Assembly: GCF_000423445.1 (NCBI RefSeq)
Contig: NZ_KE384018.1
Coordinates: 266,964-330,963 of the forward strand
Length of the DNA: 64,000 nucleotides
Origin: Acidipropionibacterium thoenii DSM 20276
Lineage (GTDB): Bacteria; Actinomycetota; Actinomycetes; Propionibacteriales; Propionibacteriaceae
Direction of reading: 5' to 3'
Shown here: piece by piece, positions 44,934-57,253 of the stretch
Position numbering within the stretch: the stretch's first letter is position 1
Layout: the number at the start of each line of letters is the position of its first letter
The notes under the pieces: model-generated
Databases searched by the model: none
Seen by the model: the letters and a program-made list of their open reading frames with translations, nothing else
What the model was told of the DNA's origin: nothing
Program-made: the position numbers and the translations under genes

Positions 44934-45563
44934 TCACTGCTCCTGCCAGGAGTCGACGGTGTATCTCTCCACGACGGCGTCATCGGACCACCAGGAGGCC
45001 GGCAGGCCGGCCTTGACCTTGAGCTGGTCGAGGAAGCTGCGAGGATCGGGGAGCTGCGCCCAGACCTGCGGCAGGAAGGTGCCGCGATGGTCCCTCCACC
45101 GCAGGATCAGTCCGTCGACGCCGGGGCGCAACCGGGACCTGAGGTCCTGTTCCCCGGTGGCATCGATCGGGACGCCGGGGGACAGCACCGAGACCTCGAC
45201 ACGCAGGCCGGCCAGCTCCTCGGCCCGGACCGGCGGGAATCTCGGGTCCCGGGTGGCGGCGGCGACCGCATTGGCCGGGAGGTCCTCGGAGAGTCGGCGC
45301 CAGGCCGTCAGCGTCCCGATGCAGCCACGCAGCCGCTCCGGGCGGTGCTGCTGGGAGGCCTTCTCCTGGTGGCCGGTGTCCTCGCGCACCGTGAGGGTGA
45401 CGAAGCAGGCGCCTGGCTGCTCGGCCCAGCCGGGGACCGGCTGGCGCGGTGGGTCCTGGTCGGGTGTGACGGCAGCGGTGATGGCCTGCCGAGCAGTGGG
45501 TAGCAGCCAACGACCGGCCTCATCGGGAATCCGGATCCGTGCCGAGGTGGTGCGGGCTGTCAT
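44934..45563 (-). CDS. amrA: AmmeMemoRadiSam system protein A (AMMECR1 domain)
   Basis: 209 residues with the hallmark LRGCIGT near 78, VAAATRDPRFPPV near 100 and a later FLPQVW, all typical of AMMECR1. Function is unsettled; it always travels with the Memo-like and radical SAM proteins, as here. The ATG overlaps the amrB stop (ATGA), and its own TGA overlaps the GTG that would start full-length amrS (GTGA). Confidence 0.9.
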   Translation of the reverse strand: MTARTTSARIRIPDEAGRWLLPTARQAITAAVTPDQDPPRQPVPGWAEQPGACFVTLTVREDTGHQEKASQQHRPERLRGCIGTLTAWRRLSEDLPANAVAAATRDPRFPPVRAEELAGLRVEVSVLSPGVPIDATGEQDLRSRLRPGVDGLILRWRDHRGTFLPQVWAQLPDPRSFLDQLKVKAGLPASWWSDDAVVERYTVDSWQEQ

Positions 45564-46399
45564 CGTGGCACCTCGGTCACCGCGAAGGAGGCGTAGCCGA
45601 CCACCCGGGAGGGTTCACCGGCGGTGTCGGCGGAGGTGCAGGCTGCCAGCAGGTGCGCCGACCAGCCCAGTGCGGGGGCCGCGTGCAGCAGACCGTCCAA
45701 GGGATGGCAGCCGCACGCCCGGTCCGGTTCGATGGTGTCGTCGGCGGCCAGCACCCGGGCGATGGTCCGGTCGTCGAGGCTGCGTGCCTGCTGCTGGGGA
45801 TGGAAGTGGGACAGGTCGGAGCTGATGACGATGAGGGTTCCGGGATCTGCGGCCAGCCTCACGATCACCTCGCCGACCTGGCGGGGGCCGGCCTGGCCGA
45901 CGGCCAGCGGGATGATCGGCAGGTCGCCCAGGATGCGTTGGATGAAGGGCACCTGGACCTCGATCGCGTGCTCCTCGGCATGGGTGGCCGCATTGACACC
46001 GATCTGGGGGAGGTCGGCCAGGCCGGTCCGGTCGATCGGGCAGTCGCCCAGCGGGGTCGCGAAGATGTCGGCCCGGGGAAGGGCCAGGGCCGCGATGCCC
46101 ACCCGATGTGTCGGTCCCAGGATGGCGACCCTGCTCGGAGCGGGTCCATGACGGCGTCTCAGCAGCTGATAGCCCAGGGCTGCGACCTGACCTGAGTAGC
46201 GGTAGCCGGCATGGGGGACGATGAGGGCCCGCAGCCGATCGGGGTCCACCCCCTCAGGGATCGGACGGGCGGCGGCACTGTCCAGGGCAGTGTCGATCCA
46301 GTCGGCCAGCTCGTCGGGGTCGGCCGGGTAGAAGGACCCGGCGACCGCCGGTGGTCGGGTCACCGGTCCTGCCGGTGGTGTCCATGATGTGCGACTCAT
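45560..46399 (-). CDS. amrB: AmmeMemoRadiSam system protein B (MEMO1 family)
   Basis: 279 residues. MEMO signatures: PPAVAGSFYPADPDEL near 18, LIVPHAGYRYSGQVAALGY near 72, LGPTHRVG near 103, EHAIEVQVPFIQ near 150, and VISSDLSHFHPQQQA near 190. The His residues fit the metal-binding pocket related to class III extradiol dioxygenases. The ATG at 46399 has GGAGGA 4-5 nt upstream. First gene of the trio. Confidence 0.92.
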   Translation of the reverse strand: MSRTSWTPPAGPVTRPPAVAGSFYPADPDELADWIDTALDSAAARPIPEGVDPDRLRALIVPHAGYRYSGQVAALGYQLLRRRHGPAPSRVAILGPTHRVGIAALALPRADIFATPLGDCPIDRTGLADLPQIGVNAATHAEEHAIEVQVPFIQRILGDLPIIPLAVGQAGPRQVGEVIVRLAADPGTLIVISSDLSHFHPQQQARSLDDRTIARVLAADDTIEPDRACGCHPLDGLLHAAPALGWSAHLLAACTSADTAGEPSRVVGYASFAVTEVPR

Positions 46400-46519
46400 C
46401 TGTCCTCCTCCCCGGTGGGACCGCGGACTCGGTTGCGCCGTCCAGCCTAGGCGCATCCAGGTGGAGGGTCGGGGCTGGCAGCTACTCGCGACCCGGCCGA
46501 GGGGCCGGTCGCCACTCGA

Positions 46520-46996
46520 TCAGTCGGCGTCTCCCAGCCAGCAGGGCCGGGTGGCCGGATCGTCGCCGAGCCACTGCGAGATCGCCGTGGGGAACAGTGG
46601 GGAGCCCGGCAGCTGGTCGAGGGGCACCCAGCGCAGACCGGTCTGGAAGTCGTCGGGGTGGTAGCTCATGTGCGGCTCGGAGCCCTCGGCCAGAGTGCAC
46701 CAGAAGTACACCTCGGTCTGGCTGAACAAGTCCTCGTGGCGAAAATGGTGGGCGCCGATGTAGTCCAGCGCCAGGGCGAGGTCACCGACCACCACCTCGC
46801 AACCGATCTCCTCGCGGCACTCCCTGACCAGGCCCTGCTCCTTGGTCTCCCCGAACTCCTGACCACCGCCGGGGAGCGACCACCAGACCAGATCGCCGTC
46901 GTCGTTGATCTCGACCAGCAGGCGACCGTCGTGGACGATGAGGGCACGGCTGGCGGCACGGGTGCGGCCGTGGGAGGAGGGGCTGGGGTGAGACAT
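46520..46996 (-). CDS. Nudix hydrolase
   Basis: 158 residues. The Nudix box GGGQEFGETKEQGLVRECRE is at about 43-62 and continues EIG. Hydrolyses a nucleoside diphosphate-X substrate; the specific substrate cannot be read. Start MSHPSPSSHGRTRAAS. Divergent from the second Nudix gene, 55 nt away. Confidence 0.9.
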   Translation of the reverse strand: MSHPSPSSHGRTRAASRALIVHDGRLLVEINDDGDLVWWSLPGGGQEFGETKEQGLVRECREEIGCEVVVGDLALALDYIGAHHFRHEDLFSQTEVYFWCTLAEGSEPHMSYHPDDFQTGLRWVPLDQLPGSPLFPTAISQWLGDDPATRPCWLGDAD

Positions 46997-47054
46997 GACC
47001 TCAGCCTAGGCAGTCGGCGACGCCGGTGATGAGTGGGGCAGACTGGGCGCCGTG

Positions 47055-47537
47055 ATGACTCCGGTGCTGACCACCCTCGGTTTCGTGCTCCACCCCGACC
47101 ACGAGAGGGTGCTGATGGTGCACCGGGTCGCGCGCTCCGACGACGATCAGCTCGGCAAGTACAACGGACTGGGTGGCAAGGTCGAGCCGGGGGAGGACGC
47201 CGCCGCCGGGATGCGCCGGGAACTGCGCGAGGAGGCCGCCATCGAGGTGGACGCCATGAGACTGCGCGGAACGGTGTCATGGCCCGGCTTCGGACGCCAC
47301 GGCGAGGACCATTTCGGGCTGATCTTCGTGATCGACTCCTGGCACGGCCAGATCCCGCAGGCCAATGAGGAGGGGCCACTGAGCTGGCGGCGGATCGACG
47401 AGTTGGACCAGTTGCCGATGTGGCAGGGGGACCGGTACTTCCTGCCACTGGTCTTCGATCCGGCGGTCGGTCAGTTCCACGGCTGCATCCCCTACCACAA
47501 CGGCCTTCCCACCGGCTGGAGCTACTCGATCCTCTGA
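47055..47537 (+). CDS. Nudix hydrolase, MutT/8-oxo-dGTP diphosphatase-like
   Basis: 160 residues. Nudix box GGKVEPGEDAAAGMRRELRE at about 40-59, continuing EAA. The sequence KYNGLGGKVEPGE and the C-terminal length match MTH1/MutT-type 8-oxo-dGTP hydrolases, which clean oxidised nucleotides. A GTG three bases upstream (47052) is an alternative start. Confidence 0.88.
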   Translation: MTPVLTTLGFVLHPDHERVLMVHRVARSDDDQLGKYNGLGGKVEPGEDAAAGMRRELREEAAIEVDAMRLRGTVSWPGFGRHGEDHFGLIFVIDSWHGQIPQANEEGPLSWRRIDELDQLPMWQGDRYFLPLVFDPAVGQFHGCIPYHNGLPTGWSYSIL

Positions 47538-47557
47538 GTCCCCGTAGGCTGACCCCC

Positions 47558-48784
47558 ATGGATCCAGCGGTGGCACACCAGTTGGTGTCGGACCGGGGCG
47601 CCGAGGCACTGGCAGAGGCCGGCACCGAGACCGATCCCGACTCGCTGGCGGCGGCCAGCAGACTTCGCCGCAGCTTCCCGGCCGAGCTGGCGGCGGCCGC
47701 CCTGGACCAGGTGGCCCTTCGCCGCAGGGCCGTCGACAAGATCGGGCCGGCCGCCGCGGACATGCTGTGGACCCGCGATGGCCTGGAGCAGGCCACCCGC
47801 GGCGCCGTCTCCCGGTGGCGGGCCTCCCGGTTGGTGGCTGCCGGGGTGCGGCGGGTCATCGACCTGGGATGTGCCTGCGGGGCCGACGCCAGGGCCTGCC
47901 TGGAGGCCGGAATCGAGATCGTCGCGGTCGAGATCGACCCGGGTCTGGCTGTGCTGGCAGGCCACAATCTGCCCGGGGCGCGGGTCATCGAGGCCGATGC
48001 CGAGGCCATCGGGGCCGACCTCGTCACCCAGGCCGGGCCCGGCACGGCGGTGATGCTCGACCCGGCACGGCGGACCGGGCGGGGCAGGAGCTGGCGGATC
48101 GAGGACATCCGGCCGTCCTGGGAGTTCGTGCTGGGGATGCTCGACGCCGGTGGCGCCTTCTCGACGGTCGTCAAGCTCGGTCCCGGGGTGCCACGCGAAC
48201 TGCTGCCCGATGGTGCCGCGATCACCTGGCTGGGCCATCGACGAGATCTCGTCGAGGCCACCTTGTGGGCCGGCCCGGCAGCAGACCGGCTGCCGGGCCA
48301 CCAGCTGGCGGTGCGCATCGGTGACACCCCCGGTGAGGCGATCAGCCTGCCGGGAGGTGAGGACGATCTGGAGGTCGGCCCGATCCGCGAGTTCCTCGCC
48401 GAACCCCATCCGGCGGTCATCCGGGCCAGGGCGATGCGAGCCGCGGCGGGCGGAACGCAGGTCCGGGTGCCGGCTCCCGGGGTCGGCTATCTGCTGGCCG
48501 ATGAGCCGGCCCCGACGCCCTGGCTCACCTGGTTCCGGGTCCTCGACTCACTGCCGGTCCAGGTCAGGGCACTGCGGTCGTGGGTGCGCGGGAACCGGAT
48601 CGGCACCCTGGAGATCAAGAAGCGGGGGATCGACATCGACCCGGCGGCGTTGCGGCGCAGTCTGCATCCGCGGGGCCCCCACCAGGCCGCGCTGGTCCTC
48701 ACCCCGACCACGCAGGGGGCCAGGGCGCTGGTGGTGGAACGGCTCAGGCCTGGAAACGGACCTCAACCGTCGATCCGACCGTGA
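47558..48784 (+). CDS. SAM methyltransferase with THUMP-like C-terminal domain
   Basis: 408 residues. A ~90-residue helical N-terminus, then a Rossmann SAM domain with [16 protein letters not shown] near 106 and a catalytic-type [13 protein letters not shown] near 165, then a THUMP-like domain ending near [16 protein letters not shown]. This actinobacterial family is thought to modify RNA; the base is unknown. TAGGCT (47545-47550) lies 7 nt before the ATG, a leaderless start. The last 41 nt overlap the convergent SIMPL gene. Confidence 0.85.
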   Translation: MDPAVAHQLVSDRGAEALAEAGTETDPDSLAAASRLRRSFPAELAAAALDQVALRRRAVDKIGPAAADMLWTRDGLEQATRGAVSRWRASRLVAAGVRRVIDLGCACGADARACLEAGIEIVAVEIDPGLAVLAGHNLPGARVIEADAEAIGADLVTQAGPGTAVMLDPARRTGRGRSWRIEDIRPSWEFVLGMLDAGGAFSTVVKLGPGVPRELLPDGAAITWLGHRRDLVEATLWAGPAADRLPGHQLAVRIGDTPGEAISLPGGEDDLEVGPIREFLAEPHPAVIRARAMRAAAGGTQVRVPAPGVGYLLADEPAPTPWLTWFRVLDSLPVQVRALRSWVRGNRIGTLEIKKRGIDIDPAALRRSLHPRGPHQAALVLTPTTQGARALVVERLRPGNGPQPSIRP

Positions 48785-49400
48785 TGTCCTCCGGGGAGAG
48801 CTCCACGACCCCGTCGCCCTGACCGCTGGTGACCCCGCGCATCAGGGTGGGGCTGCCGAATGCTGTTCCAGGATCCCCGGAGGACACGTTGTCCAGCAGG
48901 CCCGGATCGGCGATCGCGATCACCTGGGGGGTTCCGCACCCGGCCGCCGCGGCCATCACCCCGGCGCGATGGGTGGCGTCTGCGACCGCGCCGGCCAGCA
49001 CCTCGTCCTTGACCCTCTCCCGGGTCGCCACGGTCAGCGTCCACTCCACCCCGTCGACCGACAGCCCGGTGGTCTCAGCCCATTGCGAGCCCCGGGCCGA
49101 CAGGGCGGCGAAGTCGCCGAACTTCACCTTCACCGAGGAGTTCGCCCGGTACCGCAACGGCAGCTCGGCGCCGTGGTTGTAGGGATGCCAGGCCGAGGTC
49201 GTCTGGGCCCCCACCGAGTACCAGGTGACCGCACCGGACTCGCGGAGCTGGACGAGCTCACGTCGGAGCGCCTCGGTGACGCCGCTGGCCTGCCGTGCCA
49301 CCGCCTCCCGGTTGGCCCCCTCGGCCCCGGCGGTGAGCTGCACAGTGCCCCTCTCGGCCGGAAGACCCAACTCGAAGTTGCCCGAAACGGTGATGATCAT
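48744..49400 (-). CDS. SIMPL domain (DUF541) protein
   Basis: 218 residues. Starts [20 protein letters not shown]; the SIMPL/BP26 pattern is visible in [17 protein letters not shown] and the repeated beta-alpha arrangement with [13 protein letters not shown] and a C-terminal EVRFQA. It lacks a recognisable signal peptide, unlike periplasmic relatives. Function unknown. Converges on and overlaps the THUMP-like methyltransferase gene by 41 nt. Confidence 0.8.
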   Translation of the reverse strand: MIITVSGNFELGLPAERGTVQLTAGAEGANREAVARQASGVTEALRRELVQLRESGAVTWYSVGAQTTSAWHPYNHGAELPLRYRANSSVKVKFGDFAALSARGSQWAETTGLSVDGVEWTLTVATRERVKDEVLAGAVADATHRAGVMAAAAGCGTPQVIAIADPGLLDNVSSGDPGTAFGSPTLMRGVTSGQGDGVVELSPEDITVGSTVEVRFQA

Positions 49401-49476
49401 GCAGCAAGTCTGCCAGTGGCCGACAGCGGCCCGGGGTCAGTAGCAGACATCGGCCCGGGGCGGGCATCCCAGTTCC

Positions 49477-49503
49477 CTGGCACTCGGGTTGAAGGAGTGC
49501 TAA
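49477..49503 (+). promoter_or_regulatory. CIRCE operator (HrcA site)
   Basis: CTGGCACTC, a 9-nt spacer, then GAGTGCTAA: the CIRCE inverted repeat with the exact spacer length and two substitutions in the left arm. It overlaps the -35 region of the groES promoter, so HrcA binding would block transcription until heat stress. Confidence 0.9.
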
Positions 49504-49517
49504 CGCCGGTGTACTTT
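49489..49517 (+). promoter_or_regulatory. groES promoter
   Basis: TTGAAG (49489-49494), a 17-nt spacer, TACTTT (49512-49517). The -35 box lies inside the CIRCE element. Confidence 0.65.
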
Positions 49518-49521
49518 TCTT

Positions 49522-49550
49522 GTTGGCACTCCCCATGGGAGTGTGCCAAC
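49522..49550 (+). promoter_or_regulatory. Second palindrome at the start of the groES mRNA
   Basis: GTTGGCAC (49522-49529) pairs with GTGCCAAC (49543-49550), and the inside is nearly self-complementary. It would form a hairpin at the very 5' end of the transcript, or act as a degenerate second CIRCE (it contains TTGGCACTC and GAGTG). The rest of the 258-nt gap shows nothing else. Confidence 0.55.
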
Positions 49551-49658
49551 GGACCGATGGCTCCCGCGACGCCGGCGGCCCGTATCACAGCTCGGGGCTC
49601 GCAACCCCTGGTGAGTGGCATTTCAACGATTCGTCTTCATCATGAAAGGGGTCTTGAC

Positions 49659-49955
49659 GTGGCAACCACGATCAAGCCGCTCGAGGACCGTGTCCTCGTC
49701 CAGCCTCTCGAGGCCGAGCAGACAACTGCATCCGGACTCGTCATTCCGGACACCGCCAAGGAGAAGCCGCAGGAGGGCCGTGTCATCGCCGCCGGCCCAG
49801 GCCGTGTCGATGACAAGGGCACCCGGGTGCCGATGGACGTCAAGGAGAACGATGTCATCATCTTCTCCAAGTACGGCGGCACCGAGGTCAAGTACGACGG
49901 CCAGGAGTATCTGCTCCTCAACGCGCGCGACATTCTCGCCGTCGTCGAGAAGTGA
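49659..49955 (+). CDS. groES: Co-chaperonin GroES
   Basis: 98 residues from [23 protein letters not shown], with the mobile loop [18 protein letters not shown] that docks onto GroEL and the ending ILAVVEK. GAAAGGGG lies about 8 nt before the GTG. Under CIRCE control and 12 nt before groEL. Confidence 0.97.
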   Translation: MATTIKPLEDRVLVQPLEAEQTTASGLVIPDTAKEKPQEGRVIAAGPGRVDDKGTRVPMDVKENDVIIFSKYGGTEVKYDGQEYLLLNARDILAVVEK

Positions 49956-51563
<1,608 letters not shown>

Positions 51564-51645
51564 GTTCGGCGCGCTGCTCGACTGAGTCCCGGGTCCCCCC
51601 GGGGATCGGCTGAGGACAGCGCGACCGAGTACCACGCAGTGCTGA

Positions 51646-51680
51646 TTCGGCCCCCGGCATCGCAGATGCCGGGGGCCGAA
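51646..51680 (+). terminator. Terminator after groEL
   Basis: Perfect 16-bp GC-rich stem, 51646-51661 with 51665-51680, loop GCA, about 80 nt after the groEL stop. Confidence 0.85.
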
Positions 51681-51774
51681 CTGCGTCCTGACCCGGTACC
51701 GATCCGGCGATCGAGCCGCTCGCCCGATCGGGCGGCTCGATAGGGTGGTCGGCGACGTGACCGAGAGGAGATCC

Positions 51775-53322
51775 ATGACCCCCACCTCAGGAGGGCTGCC
51801 GGCTGTGCGGCCGCGCCTGATCGAGGTGTTGCTGGTCGGTGTCCTCGGGTCGGCGATGATCTCCTGGTGGGCCTGGCGGGACGCCGCTCCCGGTCACCCC
51901 GCCGATCCGGTCGGCGTGGAGGCCGGCCCCTGGCTGGCCGGTCTGGCCGGCCTGATCCTGCTGCTGGCCGCCTGGCTGCGCTCGGCGGCGCTGCGCGGGT
52001 ACCGGCTGGTCACCGCCACCGTGTGGTCGGTCCCGATGCTCCTCACCCGGCCGGTTCTCAGCCTCGACGGCTGGGCCTACGCCGCCCAGGGCTGGCTGCT
52101 GCTGCACGGCCACAACCCGTACCTGGTACCGCAGAGCCAGGCCGGCCCGCTGGCAGCCCGGGTGGACGGCCACTGGGCCGCGACCACCGCGGTCTATCCG
52201 CCGGGATCGCTGTGGATCCAGGCGGCGATGACCCGGCTGGCGGACAGCGACCCGTACTGGTCGGTGGTGGCGATGCGGATCCCGGCGGTGGTGGCGATGA
52301 TCCTGATCGCCGTGGTGGTGACCAGGCGGACCGCGGGGTTGGCAGCCGACACCGAGGTCGCGCTGTGGTTCAGCGTGACCAATCCCTTCGTCCTGCTCCA
52401 CATCGTCGGCGGCATGCACAATGACGGCCTGCAGACCGCGGTCGCGCTGTGGTCGCTGTGGGTCGGCCTGCTGCTGGCACGGGCCCGACATCCCTGGCTC
52501 GCCCTGGTGGTGGGCGGGCTGCTGGTCGGGGTGTCCGGAACCATCAAGCAACCCGGGGTGCTGGCCGGGCTCGGGCTGGTCGCCCTGGTGCACCGCCAGG
52601 CGGTCCGCGACGGCGACCGGGACGGCTGGGGTGCGCTGATCGGTCGGGCCGCGGTCGGTGCCGTCGCAGCGGTCGCGGCCTTCGCGGGCATCTCGGCGAT
52701 CGGCGGGCTCGGGATGGGATGGCTGAATCCCACCGCCGGAAACCCGGTCTCGGTCACCTCCGACTCGCCGATCGCCCTGGTGGTGCAGGTGATCGGGTGG
52801 ACCGGCGTCCCGATCTCTGCGATGGTGCCGCTCGCCACCGGGATCAGCCTGGTGCTCACCGGGCTGGCGATCGTGTGGTGCTGGTGGCGATGGGGGCCGG
52901 TCCCCGGCTGGTCCGGCGGGCAGCACCGGCACAGCTTCCTGGGCAGATCACCGGAGATGGGCTCCCTGGGCCGACCGATGATCCTGCAGGCGGCGGTGCT
53001 GACAGCCTTCGCGCTGTTCGGGGCCGGACTGCAACCCTGGTACCTCATCGGGCCCCTGGTGCTGGTCTGCCTGAAACCGCTGAGCCGGCGTGAACAGGCC
53101 GGCCTGGCCGTGGCTGTCGTGATCGGCACCGGACTGGGATTCCTGCAGTGGTTCTCCTCACCCTTCCTGGCCCTGCCGGTGGCCGGGCTGGCAGCTGTCG
53201 GCTGCTGGTGGACGCCGGCGCTGCGGCGCGGTCTGGACCGGGTCGCCGCAGATCTGAGCGCCGGCGGCCCAGAGTCTCTCGGCACCGATCAGACGGTGAG
53301 AGGGCCCCTTCGCAGCGACTAG
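51775..53322 (+). CDS. Polyprenol-phosphomannose alpha-1,6-mannosyltransferase, MptB-like
   Basis: 515 residues, multi-pass membrane protein with about ten to twelve helices. The first extracellular loop has SLDGWAYAAQGWLLLHGHNPY near 95-115, a GT-C signature with the catalytic acidic residue, and YPPGSLWIQAA follows, as in the GT87/MptA-MptB family that extends lipomannan/lipoarabinomannan cores. The ATG at 51775 has GAGGAG 4 nt upstream; a GTG at 51757 is an alternative. The last ~40 residues are a soluble tail. Confidence 0.8.
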   Translation: MTPTSGGLPAVRPRLIEVLLVGVLGSAMISWWAWRDAAPGHPADPVGVEAGPWLAGLAGLILLLAAWLRSAALRGYRLVTATVWSVPMLLTRPVLSLDGWAYAAQGWLLLHGHNPYLVPQSQAGPLAARVDGHWAATTAVYPPGSLWIQAAMTRLADSDPYWSVVAMRIPAVVAMILIAVVVTRRTAGLAADTEVALWFSVTNPFVLLHIVGGMHNDGLQTAVALWSLWVGLLLARARHPWLALVVGGLLVGVSGTIKQPGVLAGLGLVALVHRQAVRDGDRDGWGALIGRAAVGAVAAVAAFAGISAIGGLGMGWLNPTAGNPVSVTSDSPIALVVQVIGWTGVPISAMVPLATGISLVLTGLAIVWCWWRWGPVPGWSGGQHRHSFLGRSPEMGSLGRPMILQAAVLTAFALFGAGLQPWYLIGPLVLVCLKPLSRREQAGLAVAVVIGTGLGFLQWFSSPFLALPVAGLAAVGCWWTPALRRGLDRVAADLSAGGPESLGTDQTVRGPLRSD

Positions 53323-54885
<1,563 letters not shown>

Positions 54886-54977
54886 CCGGACTCCCGCTCA
54901 ACTGACTCTCGGCCGCCGCGGAGATCCCGCCCGGTCCCAGAAAACTCCGGCGTCAGGCAGCGCCGAGGGAAGGAAAA

Positions 54978-56081
54978 ATGTACGACATCGGACGCAGCAA
55001 GCGCGCGACCAGGGCCTATGGGCTCGACGACATCGCGATCGTGCCCTCCCGGCGTACCCGTGGCACCGACAAGGTGAACCTCGACTGGAAGATCGACGCC
55101 CTGACCTTCGACTTCCCGATCATGGCCGCTCCGATGGACTCGGTGATGAGCCCCCAGACCGCCATCGCATTCGGCCGGCTCGGCGGGCTGGGGGTGCTCA
55201 ACCTCGAGGGGCTGTGGACCCGGTACGAGGACCCGAGCGCGCTGATCGACGAACTGGACCGGATCGATGACCAGCTCACCGCCACCCGCCGGATGCAGGA
55301 GATCTACTCCGCACCGATCGACAAGGACCTCATCACCGAGCGGATGAAGCAGATCCGCGACGCCGGGGTCCCGGTGGCCGGTTCGCTGTCACCCAAGAAT
55401 GCCTCCCAGTTCTCCGATGTGGTGGAGAAGGCCGGGGTCGACTTCTTCGTCATCCGGGGCACCACGGTCTCGGCCGAGCACGTCTCGGACCGCGACGACG
55501 TGCTGGACCTGCGCAGGTTCATCTACGACCTCGACGTGCCGGTGATCGTCGGCGGCTGTGCCACCTACCAGACCGCTCTGCACCTGATGCGAACCGGTGC
55601 TGCCGGCGTGCTGGTCGGTTTCGGCGGCGGTGCGGCACACACCACCCGGCAGGTGCTGGGTATCGAGGTGCCGATGGCCTCCGCCATCGCCGACGTCGCC
55701 GAGGCCCGCCGCGACTACATGGACGAGTCGGGGGGACGCTACGTCCACGTCATCGCCGACGGCTCGGTGGGCCGTTCCGGTGACATCGCCAAGGCGATCG
55801 CCTGCGGGGCGGACGCCGTGATGGTCGGTTCCCCGCTCGCCCGTGCCCAGGAGGCTCCTGGCAAGGGCTGGCACTGGGGGGCCGAGGCCTGGCACGGCAC
55901 CCTGCCGCGCGGTGAGCGAGTCCGGTTCGCGCCGGTCGGCACCCTGGCCGAGGTCGTCAACGGTCCGTCCCGGGTCCCCGACGGCACCATGAATCTGGTC
56001 GGCGGGCTGCGCCAGGCGATGGCCACCACCGGATACTCCGATGTGAAGTCCTTCCAGCGCATCGAGCTGATCCTGCACTGA
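54978..56081 (+). CDS. GuaB3-family IMPDH-related protein
   Basis: 367 residues, no CBS domains, with start MYDIGRSKRATRAYGLDDIAIVPS, the actinobacterial GuaB3 type. At the place of the catalytic-Cys loop it has VGFGGGAAHTTRQVLG; the Cys is absent, whereas GuaB keeps it. GuaB3 proteins have been linked to IMP or GMP interconversion in different bacteria and the activity is not agreed. Directly downstream of guaB, spacing 92 nt. Confidence 0.85.
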   Translation: MYDIGRSKRATRAYGLDDIAIVPSRRTRGTDKVNLDWKIDALTFDFPIMAAPMDSVMSPQTAIAFGRLGGLGVLNLEGLWTRYEDPSALIDELDRIDDQLTATRRMQEIYSAPIDKDLITERMKQIRDAGVPVAGSLSPKNASQFSDVVEKAGVDFFVIRGTTVSAEHVSDRDDVLDLRRFIYDLDVPVIVGGCATYQTALHLMRTGAAGVLVGFGGGAAHTTRQVLGIEVPMASAIADVAEARRDYMDESGGRYVHVIADGSVGRSGDIAKAIACGADAVMVGSPLARAQEAPGKGWHWGAEAWHGTLPRGERVRFAPVGTLAEVVNGPSRVPDGTMNLVGGLRQAMATTGYSDVKSFQRIELILH

Positions 56082-56201
56082 GCTGATCCAGGGCTGAGCT
56101 CATGCCGGGCTGACCGGGTGACGATCAGCACCGGGCGCTCTAGAGTGCTGTCGGGTACCGGGCCCATCCGGTACCCGCACATGAAGGGAAGCGAACACCC
56201 G

Positions 56202-57221
56202 ATGAGTCCTGATCGTGAGTTCATCACCGGTCTGCCGAAGGCCGAGTTGCATCTTCACCTGGAGGGCACCCTCGAACCCGAGCTCAAGCTCGAACTGGCC
56301 CGGCGCAACGGCGTCGACATCGGCCAGACGAGCATCGATCAGATTCGCGACTCCTATCACTTCGTCGATCTCACCAGCTTTCTGGCGGTCTACTACCCGG
56401 CGATGCAGGTCCTGGTCACCGAACAGGACTTCCACGACCTGGCGATCGCCTACCTGCGCCGGGCGGCCGCCGACGGGATCGTCCACACCGAGATGTTCTT
56501 CGACCCGCAGGCCCACACCGACCGCGGGATCCCCTTCGCCACCGTCATCGACGGGCTGTGGTCGGCGGTCCAGGAGGCCCCGGCGCTCGGCGTCGACGCC
56601 TCCTTGATCATGTGTTTCCTGCGTGATCTGAGCGCCGAGTCGGCGATGGCGACACTGGAGGCGTCACTGCCCTACAAGGACCGGATCATCGGTGTCGGGC
56701 TGGACTCCGATGAGCGCGACAACCCGCCCGAGAAGTTCACCGAGGTCTTCGCCAGGGCCCGGCAGGCCGGCTACCGGCTCACCATGCACTGCGACATCGA
56801 CCAGCCCGACTCGATCGACCACATCGAGACCGTGATCCACCGGATCGGGGTCTCCCGAATCGATCACGGTACCAACCTGGTGGAGGACCCCGCACTCGTC
56901 GAGGAGGTCCGCGATCGGGGCATCGGGTTGACCTGCTGCCCGATGTCGAACTCCTTCGTCACCGTCGGGCACACCCCGACCATGAAGGGGGAGGAGATCG
57001 TCCAGCTGCTCCGCGCGGGGGTCAAGGTGTCCTTGGCCTCCGACGACCCGGCCTACTTCGGCGGGTACCTGGTCGACAACTTCGTCGGGCTGGTCGAGAG
57101 GATGGACCTGAGCCGCGAGGAGGTCATCCAGCTGGCCCGCAACTCCTTGGAGATCAGCTGGTTGGACGCCGGGCGGAGGACCCGGTTGCTCGACCGTCTG
57201 GAGGACTACGTCGCCCGGTGA
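56202..57221 (+). CDS. Adenosine/adenine deaminase family protein, catalytic Glu not evident
   Basis: 339 residues. Closest in pattern to the adenine-deaminase branch: GLPKAELHLHLEGTLEPE near 9-26 (HxH metal site), FFDPQAHTDRGIPFATVI, LGVDASLIMCFLRDLSAESA, GVGLDSDERDNPPEKF, and SDDPAYFGGYLVDNF near 285. The usual HAGE segment is replaced by TMHCDIDQPDS: the metal-binding His is present but the catalytic Glu is not in its place. So the substrate, or even deaminase activity, is uncertain. A purine-salvage role fits the guaB/guaB3/guaA surroundings. An ATG at 56181 is an alternative start. Confidence 0.7.
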   Translation: MSPDREFITGLPKAELHLHLEGTLEPELKLELARRNGVDIGQTSIDQIRDSYHFVDLTSFLAVYYPAMQVLVTEQDFHDLAIAYLRRAAADGIVHTEMFFDPQAHTDRGIPFATVIDGLWSAVQEAPALGVDASLIMCFLRDLSAESAMATLEASLPYKDRIIGVGLDSDERDNPPEKFTEVFARARQAGYRLTMHCDIDQPDSIDHIETVIHRIGVSRIDHGTNLVEDPALVEEVRDRGIGLTCCPMSNSFVTVGHTPTMKGEEIVQLLRAGVKVSLASDDPAYFGGYLVDNFVGLVERMDLSREEVIQLARNSLEISWLDAGRRTRLLDRLEDYVAR

Positions 57222-57253
57222 GTCGCACCGGGCCGATCCTCTAGGCTGTCGCC

